A stretch of DNA of 64,000 nt from contig JAJZQO010000004.1 of the NCBI GenBank assembly GCA_021847575.1, positions 35,698 through 99,697 of the forward strand, read 5' to 3'. The notes under the pieces were generated by a model that saw nothing but the letters and a program-made list of their open reading frames with translations, was not told where the DNA came from and did not search any database. Positions 1 to 8,565 of this stretch are shown here, piece by piece; positions within the stretch are counted from its first letter, which is position 1; the number at the start of each line of letters is the position of its first letter. Made by a program: the position numbers and the translations under genes. Origin of the DNA: Bacillota bacterium (GTDB lineage Bacteria; Bacillota; Sulfobacillia; JAJZYS01; JAJYTV01).

Positions 1-66
1 GTAGGTCTCGATGCCCGCGATGCCTGGCACGTGAAGGTTCCGCAGCAGCAGGCGCTTCTCAGGCAT
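1..66 (-). CDS. nuoF: NADH-quinone oxidoreductase subunit F (NuoF), N-terminal fragment
   Basis: Only the first 22 codons are inside the window; the gene runs off the left edge. The visible start (MPEKRLLLRNLHVPGI) matches the usual NuoF N-terminus, where an RNxxVPG motif precedes the FMN/NADH-binding domain. The ATG at 66 lies 8 nt inside the 3' end of nuoE, so the two are probably translationally coupled. NuoF carries FMN and a 4Fe-4S cluster and oxidises NADH in the peripheral arm of complex I. The identification rests on this short match plus gene order, and nothing can be said about the rest of the protein. Confidence 0.85.
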   Translation of the reverse strand, partial: MPEKRLLLRNLHVPGIAGIETY

Positions 67-541
67 CGGCGGTCACCCCTTCGCGCGCCTGCCGCAAGAA
101 CTTGGCGAGGTCCGCGCGCGAGACGTTCGGCCGGTATTCGAGGTTGACCTGGATCACCGGAGCGTCCTTGCAGAGGGCGAGGCACTCGACCTCCTCGACG
201 GTGAAGAGCCCGTCCTCGGTGGTGCCGTTGCGCCGCAGGCCGAGTTCCTCGTAGAGGAAGCGTGCCAGATCGTCCCCTCCGCGCAGGTGGCAGCTGAGAC
301 CGCGGCAGACCTGCACGAGATATTTTCCTGTCGGCTGCCGGTGGAACAGGGTGTAGAACGAGAGCACCGACTCGACGTACGCCTTCGTCACGTCCAGCAT
401 TGCTGCGACGCTCTCGACCTCCCCTTCGGGGATGAAGCCGAACTCGTCCTCGACGAGGTGCAGGATGGGGATCAGGGCGGATGACCGGTTCGGGAAGCTA
501 CCGAGGAGCTGCTCGGCCCGCCGCGTGTTCTCGGCGTTCAT
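59..541 (-). CDS. nuoE: NADH-quinone oxidoreductase subunit E (NuoE), 2Fe-2S thioredoxin-like
   Basis: 160 residues, normal for NuoE. An N-terminal helical part (about 1-65) is followed by a thioredoxin-like 2Fe-2S domain. The cluster ligands are visible as C79 and C84 (VCRGLSC) and C120 and C124 (ECLALC). The protein passes electrons near the NADH-oxidising site of complex I together with NuoF. Its start ATG overlaps the nuoD stop as ATGA, and its own end overlaps the nuoF start. The presence of NuoE and NuoF implies a full NADH-using complex rather than the reduced 11-subunit form. Confidence 0.95.
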   Translation of the reverse strand: MNAENTRRAEQLLGSFPNRSSALIPILHLVEDEFGFIPEGEVESVAAMLDVTKAYVESVLSFYTLFHRQPTGKYLVQVCRGLSCHLRGGDDLARFLYEELGLRRNGTTEDGLFTVEEVECLALCKDAPVIQVNLEYRPNVSRADLAKFLRQAREGVTADA

Positions 542-1743
542 CGGTCCACCTCCCCCAGCACGATGTCGATCGAGCCGATGGCAGCCACGACGTCGGAGAG
601 CATGCGATCCTGGACGAGCGCGGGCAGGGCCTGCAGGTTGTAGAAGGACGGTCCGCGCACGTGCACGCGGTAGGGCTTGCCGGCGCCGTTCGCGACGATG
701 TAGCAGCCAAGTTCGCCCTTCGGCCCCTCGACGCCGACGTAGGCCTCGCCTGGCGGCACGAGGAAGCCTTCGGAGTACAGCTTGAAGTGATAGATCAGAG
801 CCTCCATGCTCTGCGCGATCTCTTCCTTTTCGGGCGGGTAGATCTTCTCGTTCGCGACGTGCCAGGGTCCCTCGGGCAGGTTGTCGATCGCCTGGCGGAC
901 GATCTTGAGGCTCTCCTCCATCTCGCGCATGCGCACCTTGTAGCGCGCGTAGACGTCGCCGTCCTGCTCGGTCGGTACGTCGAACGCGAAGTCCTCGTAG
1001 GACGAGTACGGGTTCGATTTGCGCAGGTCGTGCGCGACCCCGAGCGCGCGCAGGAGCGGCCCTGTCCAGCCGTAGTCGAGGGCCTGCGCGAGCGAGATCG
1101 TCGCGGTGCCCTTGAGGCGGTCCAGCCAGATCGGGTTCTTGTCGAGCAGCCCGCGGTACTCGTCGAGCCAGTGCGGGAAGCCGTCGAGGAAGGCGTGCAG
1201 GCGCGCCGAGAAGCCAGGCGGCAGGTCGCGCATCAGGCCGCCGACGCGGAAGTAGCTCGGGTTCATGCGGTAGCCGGCCGCCATCTCGATCAGGTCCAGG
1301 ATCAGCTCGCGCTGCTGGAAGGTGTAGAAGAAGGGGGACATCGCGCCCATGTCCATGGCGCTCGTGCCAAGCCAGACCAGATGGCTCGCGATGCGCGAGA
1401 GCTCCGCGAACATGACCCTGATGTACTGGCAGCGCTTCGGCACCTCGATCTGCAGCAGCTTCTCCACGGTCAGGACGTAGCAGAGGTTGTTGATGATCGG
1501 CGAGACGTAGTCGGCACGGTCGGAAAGCATGTTGCCCTGCTGGAAGATCAGGTCCTCGTACGTCTTCTCGATGCCTGTGTGCAGGTAGCCGATGATCGGC
1601 TCGCAGGCCTTGACCTGTTCGCCGTCCAGCCTCACCCGCAACCGCAGCACGCCGTGCGTGCTGGGATGTTGCGGCCCGAGGTTGAGCTCCATGGCCTTGA
1701 GGCCCGTGTAGGGATCGACGAGGCTCTGCCCTTGGTCCGCCAT
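538..1743 (-). CDS. nuoD: NADH-quinone oxidoreductase subunit D (NuoD), 49 kDa
   Basis: 401 residues from the ATG at 1743; the open frame extends further upstream but only as nuoC shadow. The motif GPQHPSTHG near residues 23-31 is diagnostic of the NuoD/hydrogenase large-subunit fold that forms the quinone-binding cavity with NuoB. The C-terminus (DIVLGEVDR) is also typical. The gene starts 11 nt after the nuoC stop and ends in a 4-nt overlap with nuoE. It stands as a separate gene and is not fused to nuoC as in E. coli. Confidence 0.96.
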   Translation of the reverse strand: MADQGQSLVDPYTGLKAMELNLGPQHPSTHGVLRLRVRLDGEQVKACEPIIGYLHTGIEKTYEDLIFQQGNMLSDRADYVSPIINNLCYVLTVEKLLQIEVPKRCQYIRVMFAELSRIASHLVWLGTSAMDMGAMSPFFYTFQQRELILDLIEMAAGYRMNPSYFRVGGLMRDLPPGFSARLHAFLDGFPHWLDEYRGLLDKNPIWLDRLKGTATISLAQALDYGWTGPLLRALGVAHDLRKSNPYSSYEDFAFDVPTEQDGDVYARYKVRMREMEESLKIVRQAIDNLPEGPWHVANEKIYPPEKEEIAQSMEALIYHFKLYSEGFLVPPGEAYVGVEGPKGELGCYIVANGAGKPYRVHVRGPSFYNLQALPALVQDRMLSDVVAAIGSIDIVLGEVDR

Positions 1744-1754
1744 CGCCTGCCTCC

Positions 1755-2225
1755 TCACTCCCGCGCGAGGGGCGGCAGCGGCCCCACGCCGGTGATGGGG
1801 TAGTCCTTGCGCAGCGGGTGGTACTGCCAGTCGTCGGGCATCAGGATGCGCCTGAGGTCCGGGTGGCCGCGGAAGACGATGCCGAACATGTCGTAGACCT
1901 CGCGCTCGGCCCAGTTGGCGGCCTTGAACAGCGATGTCACGCTCGGCACCTCCGGCGGGTCGCCGCCCACCTGCAGCTTGAGGCGCAGCCAGTCCTTGAG
2001 CTCCAGGTGGTACAGGTGGTAGACGACGTCGAAGCGCGGCTCGCGCCCGAGCCGGTCGACCGCCGTCACGTCGAGCAGGAGCGAGAAGCCCCTCGCCTTG
2101 AGCAGCGAGACGACGTCGACGATGTCGGCCGCGTAGAGCAGGTGCGCCACGTGCTGGCCGAATGGCTCCAGGAGGCTCAAGCGGTCGGCGAAGTGGCGCC
2201 TCAGGTCCTCGAGCAGGTCGTTCAC
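1755..2225 (-). CDS. nuoC: NADH-quinone oxidoreductase subunit C (NuoC), 30 kDa
   Basis: 156 residues from a GTG at 2225 that overlaps the nuoB stop (GTGA). The C-terminal half holds the conserved block [12 protein letters not shown] followed by [14 protein letters not shown] and PLRKDYP, the signature of the 30-kDa subunit. NuoC docks on NuoD in the peripheral arm and has no cofactor. The GTG start was chosen because homology begins shortly after it and because of the overlap pattern used throughout this operon. Confidence 0.94.
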   Translation of the reverse strand: MNDLLEDLRRHFADRLSLLEPFGQHVAHLLYAADIVDVVSLLKARGFSLLLDVTAVDRLGREPRFDVVYHLYHLELKDWLRLKLQVGGDPPEVPSVTSLFKAANWAEREVYDMFGIVFRGHPDLRRILMPDDWQYHPLRKDYPITGVGPLPPLARE

Positions 2226-2701
2226 GCCCTGGCCACCTCCCCAGCCGGCGGCATTGCGGGTGCAAGCGGCCGTCCGCCGCGGCGGATCTTCTCCTGCAGC
2301 TGCATGACGCCCTCGATCAGCCCCTCGGGGCTGGACGGGCAGCCTGGCACGTAGATGTCCACCGGAACGACGCGGTCGACGCCCTGCACGACGGCGTAGT
2401 TGTTGAAGACGCCGCCCACCGACGCGCAGGCGCCCATGGAGATGACCCACTTCGGTTCGGGCATCAGGTCGTAGAGCTCGCGCAGGACAGGGGCCATCTT
2501 CTGGCAGACCCGGCCCGCCACGATCATCACATCGGCCTGGCGCGGCGAGGCGCGCATCACTTCGGCACCGAAGCGCGAGAGGTCGAAGCGGGAGGCCGCC
2601 GTGGCCATCATCTCGATCGCGCAGCAGGCCAACCCGAACTGGACGGGCCAGAGGGAGTTCGACCTCGCCCACGCAGTGAGTCGGTTCAGGTTGCCGAACA
2701 T
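2222..2701 (-). CDS. nuoB: NADH-quinone oxidoreductase subunit B (NuoB), cluster N2 subunit
   Basis: About 159 residues from ATG 2701 (a GTG directly before it is an equal alternative). The four 4Fe-4S N2 ligands are visible: the CC pair in [10 protein letters not shown], one Cys in AGRVCQKM and one in VPGCPSSPE. This subunit delivers electrons from N2 to quinone. The frame is open much further upstream, but that part is antisense-style shadow and not NuoB. The gene lies 14 nt after the nuoA stop and overlaps nuoC. Confidence 0.96.
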   Translation of the reverse strand: MFGNLNRLTAWARSNSLWPVQFGLACCAIEMMATAASRFDLSRFGAEVMRASPRQADVMIVAGRVCQKMAPVLRELYDLMPEPKWVISMGACASVGGVFNNYAVVQGVDRVVPVDIYVPGCPSSPEGLIEGVMQLQEKIRRGGRPLAPAMPPAGEVARA

Positions 2702-2715
2702 CACCGCGTGGTCGT

Positions 2716-3075
2716 CTACGCCTGCCACTGGAATCCCCCCCGGTGCCAGACGTAGGCGTAGCCGATGCCCAGCACGAGCACGAAGAGCGCCATCTCCCAG
2801 AGTCCGAACAGGCCCATGCGCCGCAGGAGGACGGCCCAGGGATAGAAGGAGACGGCCTCGACATCGAAGATCATGAACAGCATCGCGACCAGGTAGAACT
2901 TGACGGAGAAGGTCGGGCCGACGGACGAGATCGGCGTGATGCCGCTCTCGTAGGTGTGCAGCTTGGCCTCGTTCGGCCGCCGCGGTCCGAGCACCCGCGA
3001 CGCCAGCAGCACGCTTGCGGCGATGACGAGCGAGACCGCTATGTAGAGCGCAATCGGGAAGTACGCAGAGAGCAT
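2716..3075 (-). CDS. nuoA: NADH-quinone oxidoreductase subunit A (NuoA), membrane subunit
   Basis: 119 residues with three hydrophobic segments (about 5-25, 60-80 and 90-110), the normal NuoA layout. The loop after helix 1 contains the conserved YESG block before the second helix. I chose ATG 3075 over ATG 3117 because it gives the usual length and has a GAGGAG Shine-Dalgarno about 9 nt upstream. It is the first gene of the nuoABCDEF operon, which is transcribed toward the left edge. Confidence 0.93.
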   Translation of the reverse strand: MLSAYFPIALYIAVSLVIAASVLLASRVLGPRRPNEAKLHTYESGITPISSVGPTFSVKFYLVAMLFMIFDVEAVSFYPWAVLLRRMGLFGLWEMALFVLVLGIGYAYVWHRGGFQWQA

Positions 3076-3415
3076 GCGCCCCCACTCCTCACGCACATTG
3101 GCAAAGGCGGCGTACATTACCAGACAATCCGCTCTCGCCTGCGGGCCCCTGGCAGGGCCGCATGCGGACCGGCATCGCCGCGTCAAGCGACAGGATGCCC
3201 AATGGTCCCGGGCATATGACTGGCCCGCAGGCAATGGCCCGCCTGTTTGCCAGGAGTCTCGACGCATGGAAACCGCCACCTCGGCTGGATGGCCGCTGCC
3301 GGCGCGCCGCCTGCTCTGCCGATTCCCCCGCTTATGCGCCGCGCATACTATGTGCGCCCGCGCCGGGTCGCCCATGCAGGCCGATCGGCGCCGATGCGGA
3401 AGGGAGTCTCGAGAG
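3076..3415. other. Intergenic region between divergent nuoA and helicase genes
   Basis: About 340 bp separate the start of nuoA (minus) from the likely start of the helicase (plus). The helicase frame is open through all of it, but the translation is Arg/Cys/Pro-rich shadow with no family match. Both promoters must lie here. I could not find a convincing -35/-10 pair for either. Confidence 0.5.
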
Positions 3416-6400
3416 ATGGGTCAATCGCTCGCGGCCAGGGCCCCGCTGGACAGCGCACGTCCGCCGCGGGACCTCGTGCGCGCCGCCTGCCAGGACTGGG
3501 TCGGCCGCCTCGACAGGGAGACGCGGCTGGGGAACCTCCTGCTTTTGCTGGACCATCCCGCCGGTAGCCTCGAGATCGAACCGCCGGCTCTCGATGCCGT
3601 CTCCCTGCTCCTGCAAGGCGGCGAGATCGAGCTGTCACGCCTGCTGCCAAGCCTGGCTCGGCGCCAGGACGAGCTGCGGGCGATCCAGCGCCAGGCCCGG
3701 CGCAACTTCGAGGAGCAGGGCGTGCAGACGCTGCACCTTGCGGTCGGCGTCGCCACCTGGCGCGGCGGAGCCGACAGCGGGCTGCTCTCGGCACCTTTGC
3801 TGCTGCTGCCGGTGGCGCTGTGGCAGGGCAAGCCGCAGGGCGCCTGGCTGGCCGCCGAAGAACCGGCGGTGAACCCGGCCTTCCTACACGTGCTCGCGGC
3901 GGACCACGGCCGCCCTGTCGACGCGGTCGAACTGCTGGGCGCAAGCGGCGATCTGCCCTTGGGACCGCTCCAGGCGGCGCGGCGGCTGTTCGCCGAGATC
4001 CCGGAGTTCCAGGTGGCGGAGCGCGTCTTTCTCGGCAACTTCTCCTGGCACGCGCTCGAGGCGCTCGGCGAGATCCGCGGCGCCGAGGAGCGCCTGGCAC
4101 GGCATGCGGTCATCGCCAAGCTGCTGGGTGGCGGCGCGGGGCGCCAGTCCGCGGCCCCAAAGGCGCACGCAACCGCGCAAGGCGCGTCGCGCCCCGCGAT
4201 CGTGCTGCCAGCCGACACGAGCCAGCGGCGGGCCATCGACACCGTGCTCAGGGGCGAAAGCTGCGTGATCGAGGGGGCGCCAGGCAGCGGCAAGAGCCAG
4301 ACGATCGCCAACCTGGTGGCGGCGCTGGTGGCGGACGGCCAGCGGGTCCTCGTCGTGGCGCAGAAGCGCGCGGCGCTCGACTCCGTGCGGCAGCGCCTGG
4401 GGGCCCTGGGCCTGGACGGGCTGCTCCTGGACCTCGGCACGCGTGACGCCCTGGTTGCCTCCGTCGTCTCGCGGTCCCTGGCGGAGCCGGGGGCGGCGGC
4501 CGACCGCGGCGGCGAGGCGGTCCGCCCGGACGATCTTGCCGGGCGCCGGGCAGAGCTGGAGGCGCGCCTTGGGGAGCTCTACCGCGAACGCCGCCCGCCG
4601 GCGATGAGCCTCATCGACATCTGGACGCGCCTGTGGCGCCAGCCCGAGTCGGTGCGCCGGGCGGGTATCGCCCCCCATCCCGAACTGCGGGCACTCGACC
4701 GGTCGGTGCTGCGCCACGTGATGCAGTTGATGGCCGATGCCCACGACCTGGGCGACCTGCTTGTTGGCCGCTCCGCCTCCCCCTGGGCTGAGGCCCGCCT
4801 GGACGAGGAGGACGACGTCCAGCAGGCGATTGCGCTCGCCTACGACGCCCTCGCGGCCTATCGCCGCGCCGAGCGTCTCCTGGCGTCGCTCAAAGGCGGG
4901 CCGCAGGCTGCGGGGCCCACATCGCTTGCCGACCTGGCCGCCATCCTGCGGCTCGTGCGGGCGATCGGCAGGACGAGCGAGATCTACGACATGGCAGTCT
5001 GGCAGCTCGATCTCGGCCCGCTGGCGCAGGCCTTGCGTCGGGGCGGCGCGCCACGCGACCGCACCAAGGCACTTGCCGTCCTGCGCGAGCACAGGCGCAA
5101 CCCGCATGCCGAGGCTCAGACCGTCGCAGGCGAGACCGCCGTTCTGCAGGCCGTGAGCGAGGGCTGGCAGCAGCTCACCGGCAGGGCGGACGCCCGCGTC
5201 GACCCGATCGACGCCCGCCGCCTCGAGCAGGCGCTCGAGGCCTTCGATGCCGCCTGCACGAGCCTCGCGGCGCTCTTCCCCGACCCCGACTGGGTCGGGC
5301 TGCCGCTGGACGGGCTCGTGCGCCGCATCGAGGCCATGACAGGGGACCTCGCGACGCCGCACCGCATTCCGCGCGCCCGCGCCGTCGCGCGCGAGCTGGA
5401 GAGCCACGGCGCGGCAGGGGCGGCCCAGGCGATCATGGCAAGCGACCTGGCCCCGGATGTCTGGCCGCAGGCCCTGGAGTTTCTCTGGCTCGGCGCTTGG
5501 CTCCAGTCCCTGCAGGCCGAAGTGGCGCCGGGGCTGGAGCCGAGCGGCAGGACGAGCGACGCCCTGGCGCGGCAGGTCGCGGAGTTGGACGCGCAGGAGC
5601 GGGTGGCCTGGGGGCGGGCGATCGCCGCGCTGCAGGCCGGCCGCATCGCCCAGGTGGCCCGGGAGTTCCCGCAGGAGGCGCAGGCCCTGCGGGACGGGGC
5701 GCCGTTGCGCGAACTCCTGCACACTGCGCCGGAGCTGCTGCTCAGCCTCTACCCGTGCTGGCTCGCGAGTCCGCACGCGATCGGCCGGCTGATCGACGGC
5801 GACCTCACGCCCTTCGATGTCGTCGTCTTCGACGAGGCGAGCCAGGTGCCCGTTGAGCGGGCGGTACCGGCCATCCTGCGCGGGCGGCGGCTCGTGGTGG
5901 CCGGCGACCCGGCGCAACTCCCCCCCGCCCCCTTCTTCGCCGACGGGCGGCCAGGGCATCGGGACCTGGCCGCCGACAAGTACGAGAGCCTGCTCGAGCG
6001 CGCCATGCGCTTGCCTGTGCACACGCTCGAACGCCACTACAGGAGCCGCGACGAGGCGCTCTTCGCCTTTTCGAACCGGCGCATCTACGGCGGTGGCCTG
6101 TTGACCGCACCTGGCCGCCGCGGACATGGCGCTGGCCTCGAGCACGTCCTTGTGCCTGCGGGGGACGCCGGGGACGCGCTGGACGCGGAGGTGCAGGCGG
6201 TGGCGCAGCTCGTGCGCCGCCACGCCGAGGCGCATCCCGAGGAGTCGCTCGGCGTGATCGGTTTCGACCCCGAACACCTGCAGGAGCTCGAGCGGGCGCT
6301 CGACCGCGCCAGGGCTGCAGACCCCCGGCTCGAGGCCCTCTTCGCCCCCGATCGGCCGGAGCCGTTCTTCGCCAAGGAGGCCGCGGCGACCCAGGGCGAA

Positions 6401-7072
6401 GAGCGCGACGCCGTGATCGTCACGTTCGGCTGCGACAAGCGCGGCCGCGGCCGCGGCGGCGAGGGGTTCGGCGGCCTCGCGGCGGCCGGCGGCGAACGTC
6501 GGCTCAACGTCGCCTTGACGCGTGCGCGAGAGCGTATGACGCTCGTGTCCGGCTTCGGCTTTGCGGATCTGCCGCAACGCGATCCGCCGCCGGGCGTCGG
6601 CCTCCTGCGCGACCTGCTGCAGTATGCCGCGGAGCGCGGCGGCGGGCGGCTGGCCGAGCGACTCACGGACGAACCGGTGAATCCGCTCGAGGAAGAGCTC
6701 GAGGCGTTCCAGGAGGACGTCTACGAGGCGCTCAGGCGGGCCGGCATGGACCTCGTGCCGCAGTACGGCGCGCTGCGCCACCGCATCGATTTCGCCGCGC
6801 GGCATCCTGCGCGCCAGGGCGAATACGTCCTCGCCATCGCCTGCGACGGCCAGGAGTCCCACCGGGCGCCGACCGCGAGGCAGATCGACAGCCAGCGCCA
6901 GCTCGAGGGGCTCGGCTGGCGCTGGCACACGATCTGGCTCGGCGACTGGGCACGGGACCGCGACGGCGAGATCGAGCGGGCCATGGCGGCCTGGCAGCGC
7001 GCGGCGGGCCAAGCGACCAGGGCGGGGGCCCAGGCGCGGGATGTCAGCTGGAGGCGCCTGCAGGCACCATGA
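3416..7072 (+). CDS. DUF4011-like superfamily 1 helicase with C-terminal nuclease-like domain
   Basis: 1218 residues from ATG 3416, which has an AGGGAG ribosome site 9 nt upstream. Residues about 20-135 look like a DUF4011-type N-terminus (EEQGVQTLHLAVG, then APLLLLPVAL). A superfamily 1 helicase core follows: Walker A GAPGSGKSQ with K293, Walker B FDEASQ at D806/E807, GDPAQLPP, and VALTRARERM near 1032-1041. Residues about 1075-1190 resemble the MTES_1575/DUF559 Vsr-like nuclease family (D1125 in RIDFA, D1144 in ACDG, LEGLGWRWHTIW). The usual Glu two residues before that Asp is Ala1142, so cleavage activity is doubtful. DUF4011-helicase-Vsr proteins are known from anti-phage defence and DNA metabolism; the role here is inferred. 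The 3' end overlaps the next gene tail-to-tail by 29 bp. Confidence 0.85.
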   Translation: MGQSLAARAPLDSARPPRDLVRAACQDWVGRLDRETRLGNLLLLLDHPAGSLEIEPPALDAVSLLLQGGEIELSRLLPSLARRQDELRAIQRQARRNFEEQGVQTLHLAVGVATWRGGADSGLLSAPLLLLPVALWQGKPQGAWLAAEEPAVNPAFLHVLAADHGRPVDAVELLGASGDLPLGPLQAARRLFAEIPEFQVAERVFLGNFSWHALEALGEIRGAEERLARHAVIAKLLGGGAGRQSAAPKAHATAQGASRPAIVLPADTSQRRAIDTVLRGESCVIEGAPGSGKSQTIANLVAALVADGQRVLVVAQKRAALDSVRQRLGALGLDGLLLDLGTRDALVASVVSRSLAEPGAAADRGGEAVRPDDLAGRRAELEARLGELYRERRPPAMSLIDIWTRLWRQPESVRRAGIAPHPELRALDRSVLRHVMQLMADAHDLGDLLVGRSASPWAEARLDEEDDVQQAIALAYDALAAYRRAERLLASLKGGPQAAGPTSLADLAAILRLVRAIGRTSEIYDMAVWQLDLGPLAQALRRGGAPRDRTKALAVLREHRRNPHAEAQTVAGETAVLQAVSEGWQQLTGRADARVDPIDARRLEQALEAFDAACTSLAALFPDPDWVGLPLDGLVRRIEAMTGDLATPHRIPRARAVARELESHGAAGAAQAIMASDLAPDVWPQALEFLWLGAWLQSLQAEVAPGLEPSGRTSDALARQVAELDAQERVAWGRAIAALQAGRIAQVAREFPQEAQALRDGAPLRELLHTAPELLLSLYPCWLASPHAIGRLIDGDLTPFDVVVFDEASQVPVERAVPAILRGRRLVVAGDPAQLPPAPFFADGRPGHRDLAADKYESLLERAMRLPVHTLERHYRSRDEALFAFSNRRIYGGGLLTAPGRRGHGAGLEHVLVPAGDAGDALDAEVQAVAQLVRRHAEAHPEESLGVIGFDPEHLQELERALDRARAADPRLEALFAPDRPEPFFAKEAAATQGEERDAVIVTFGCDKRGRGRGGEGFGGLAAAGGERRLNVALTRARERMTLVSGFGFADLPQRDPPPGVGLLRDLLQYAAERGGGRLAERLTDEPVNPLEEELEAFQEDVYEALRRAGMDLVPQYGALRHRIDFAARHPARQGEYVLAIACDGQESHRAPTARQIDSQRQLEGLGWRWHTIWLGDWARDRDGEIERAMAAWQRAAGQATRAGAQARDVSWRRLQAP

Positions 7073-8444
7073 TCGCGTCGACCATGCCGTGGATGATCTT
7101 CTTGTCCTGGGGGCAGATCGTCGCGAGGACGCCGCCCAGCTCGACGCCGTCGTCCTTGCGGAAGTAGTACGGGCAGAGCCGGGCTCGGCCGGCCATCTGC
7201 ACGACCTCGCCGGCGGCGAAGTCGAAGTAGTCGTGCTGCAGCACCTTCGCCTTGCGGTAGCCCTGCAGCAGCCAGCGCGTCTGCGGGAAGTCGCCCAGGG
7301 CCTGCTCGACCGCTCCCTGCCAGTCCTCCTGCGGTGCGTCCTCGCCGATGTGCACGCCACGGCTGCCCCAGGCGATCTCGGAGAAGCCCGAGGGCTTGAG
7401 GACCCAGTCGGCGCGCTCGCGCTTGCCCATCTCGCCCAGGCGGCGCATGTCCTGCACCGGCACACCGCAGGCGACGAGACCCGCCACGACGGCGTGCGGC
7501 GGCACGGGTCGCGGGTCGAGCACGTAGCTCGGCGGGATCAGCCGCCGCAGGCGCGCGAGGCGATCCTCCCCAAGCTGCTCGCGCCAGATCGGCTCGAGCA
7601 CCTGGTGATGCAGGAGCGCAAACCAGATCTTCTCCTCGAGCTGCGGCCGGATGGGCGGCGTGATCTGCACGAGGCCCTTGCGCTGCGCGTAGAGGAAGAG
7701 GTCCGCCTTCGGCACGTTGCGCAGGTCGAAGAGCTCGAAGAAGCGGTAGAGCACGTCGATGCGCCGGCCTTCGACGTAGAGGCCGTCCTCCTGGAACACG
7801 ACGTCGCGCGGCGACACGCAGTACACGGCGCGCCCCTGCTTGCGCAGGGCCAAGGCCACGTGCTCCATCTCGGGCCGGTAGTCGTCGGACTCCTGCGAGA
7901 CGACGATCGCCACGGTCGGGTCGGCCTTGTCCGCGGTGATCGCCAGCGCGCGGGCGAAACCGTCGAGAATTCCGGTCGGACCACCAATGACATCCTGGCC
8001 GAGGGCTGCGTAGACATCCTGCAGCGCGGCGAGTTCGCCAAAGCCGCCAGGGACCGAATCGATCTCGGTCGCGACGAAGTCGTCGCCGCCCAAGACGAGC
8101 AGGTCGGGGCGGATGAAGGCGGGCAGCTGCCGGCGCAGCCGGCGCATCTGGCTGAAACGCACCAGTTCCTCGGGCTTGCCCTGGTCGAGGTAGTCCGCGA
8201 CAAAGCGCAGCTCAGGTCTGCGCAGGGACTGCTGGTAGATCTCGAGCTGCGCCAGGGCGAAGGCCCAGAGGTCGTCGCCGATCTCGCTCAGGCGCCTGCG
8301 CTGGATCTCTCTCAGGGGCAGGACGCTGGTGCCGATGCGCCAGCTGACGCGCTGTCCGGGCGGTGCCGGTCGGCGCCTGCTCTGGAAGAGGTGCTCGTTT
8401 GCCAGCACATCCTCGAGCCAGGTCGCCTCGGTCGCCTGGGACAA
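7044..8444 (-). CDS. ATP-grasp family protein of unknown function
   Basis: 466 residues from a TTG at 8444 with GAGGAGG upstream. It resembles the glutathionylspermidine-synthase-like/ATP-grasp superfamily: an acidic pre-grasp motif with E127 and D129 (TEIDSVPGGFG), then a lysine-centred nucleotide loop at K350 (WVLKPSGFSEIAWGSRGV) and a basic block LLQGYRKAKV. ATP-grasp enzymes ligate a carboxylate to an amine or thiol through an acyl-phosphate; the substrate is not deducible. No partner sits in an operon with it. The last 29 bp are shared with the 3' end of the convergent helicase. I do not recognise a named family. Confidence 0.7.
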   Translation of the reverse strand: MSQATEATWLEDVLANEHLFQSRRRPAPPGQRVSWRIGTSVLPLREIQRRRLSEIGDDLWAFALAQLEIYQQSLRRPELRFVADYLDQGKPEELVRFSQMRRLRRQLPAFIRPDLLVLGGDDFVATEIDSVPGGFGELAALQDVYAALGQDVIGGPTGILDGFARALAITADKADPTVAIVVSQESDDYRPEMEHVALALRKQGRAVYCVSPRDVVFQEDGLYVEGRRIDVLYRFFELFDLRNVPKADLFLYAQRKGLVQITPPIRPQLEEKIWFALLHHQVLEPIWREQLGEDRLARLRRLIPPSYVLDPRPVPPHAVVAGLVACGVPVQDMRRLGEMGKRERADWVLKPSGFSEIAWGSRGVHIGEDAPQEDWQGAVEQALGDFPQTRWLLQGYRKAKVLQHDYFDFAAGEVVQMAGRARLCPYYFRKDDGVELGGVLATICPQDKKIIHGMVDAIMVPAGASS

Positions 8445-8487
8445 TGGACCGCCTCCTCGCTCTTGCCGACGGGTTGCGCATGCAGGA

Positions 8488-8516
8488 GGGCGTCACCGCA
8501 TGGCGCGGTGACGCCC
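8488..8516 (-). terminator. 12-bp perfect hairpin downstream of aldehyde dehydrogenase
   Basis: Arms 8488-8499 and 8505-8516 are exact reverse complements (GGGCGTCACCGC and partner) around a 5-nt loop. It lies about 50 nt after the stop of the minus-strand aldehyde dehydrogenase and ahead of the ATP-grasp start. There is no clear U tract, so it may be a weak or Rho-assisted terminator. Confidence 0.6.
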
Positions 8517-8565
8517 TGGCTTACCTTAGGTTAGCGCATGCCCGCGCGTGGCACAACGTGCCTGG

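Noticed and set aside
3346..3351. CATACTA as a sigma-G promoter for the helicase
   Set aside because: A -10-like hexamer exists but no TGAATA-like -35 at the right distance, and the gene has no spore link.
3884..7465. Long minus-strand frame antisense to the helicase
   Set aside because: No domain or motif; composition is typical of a mirror frame. The plus-strand gene has clear helicase motifs.
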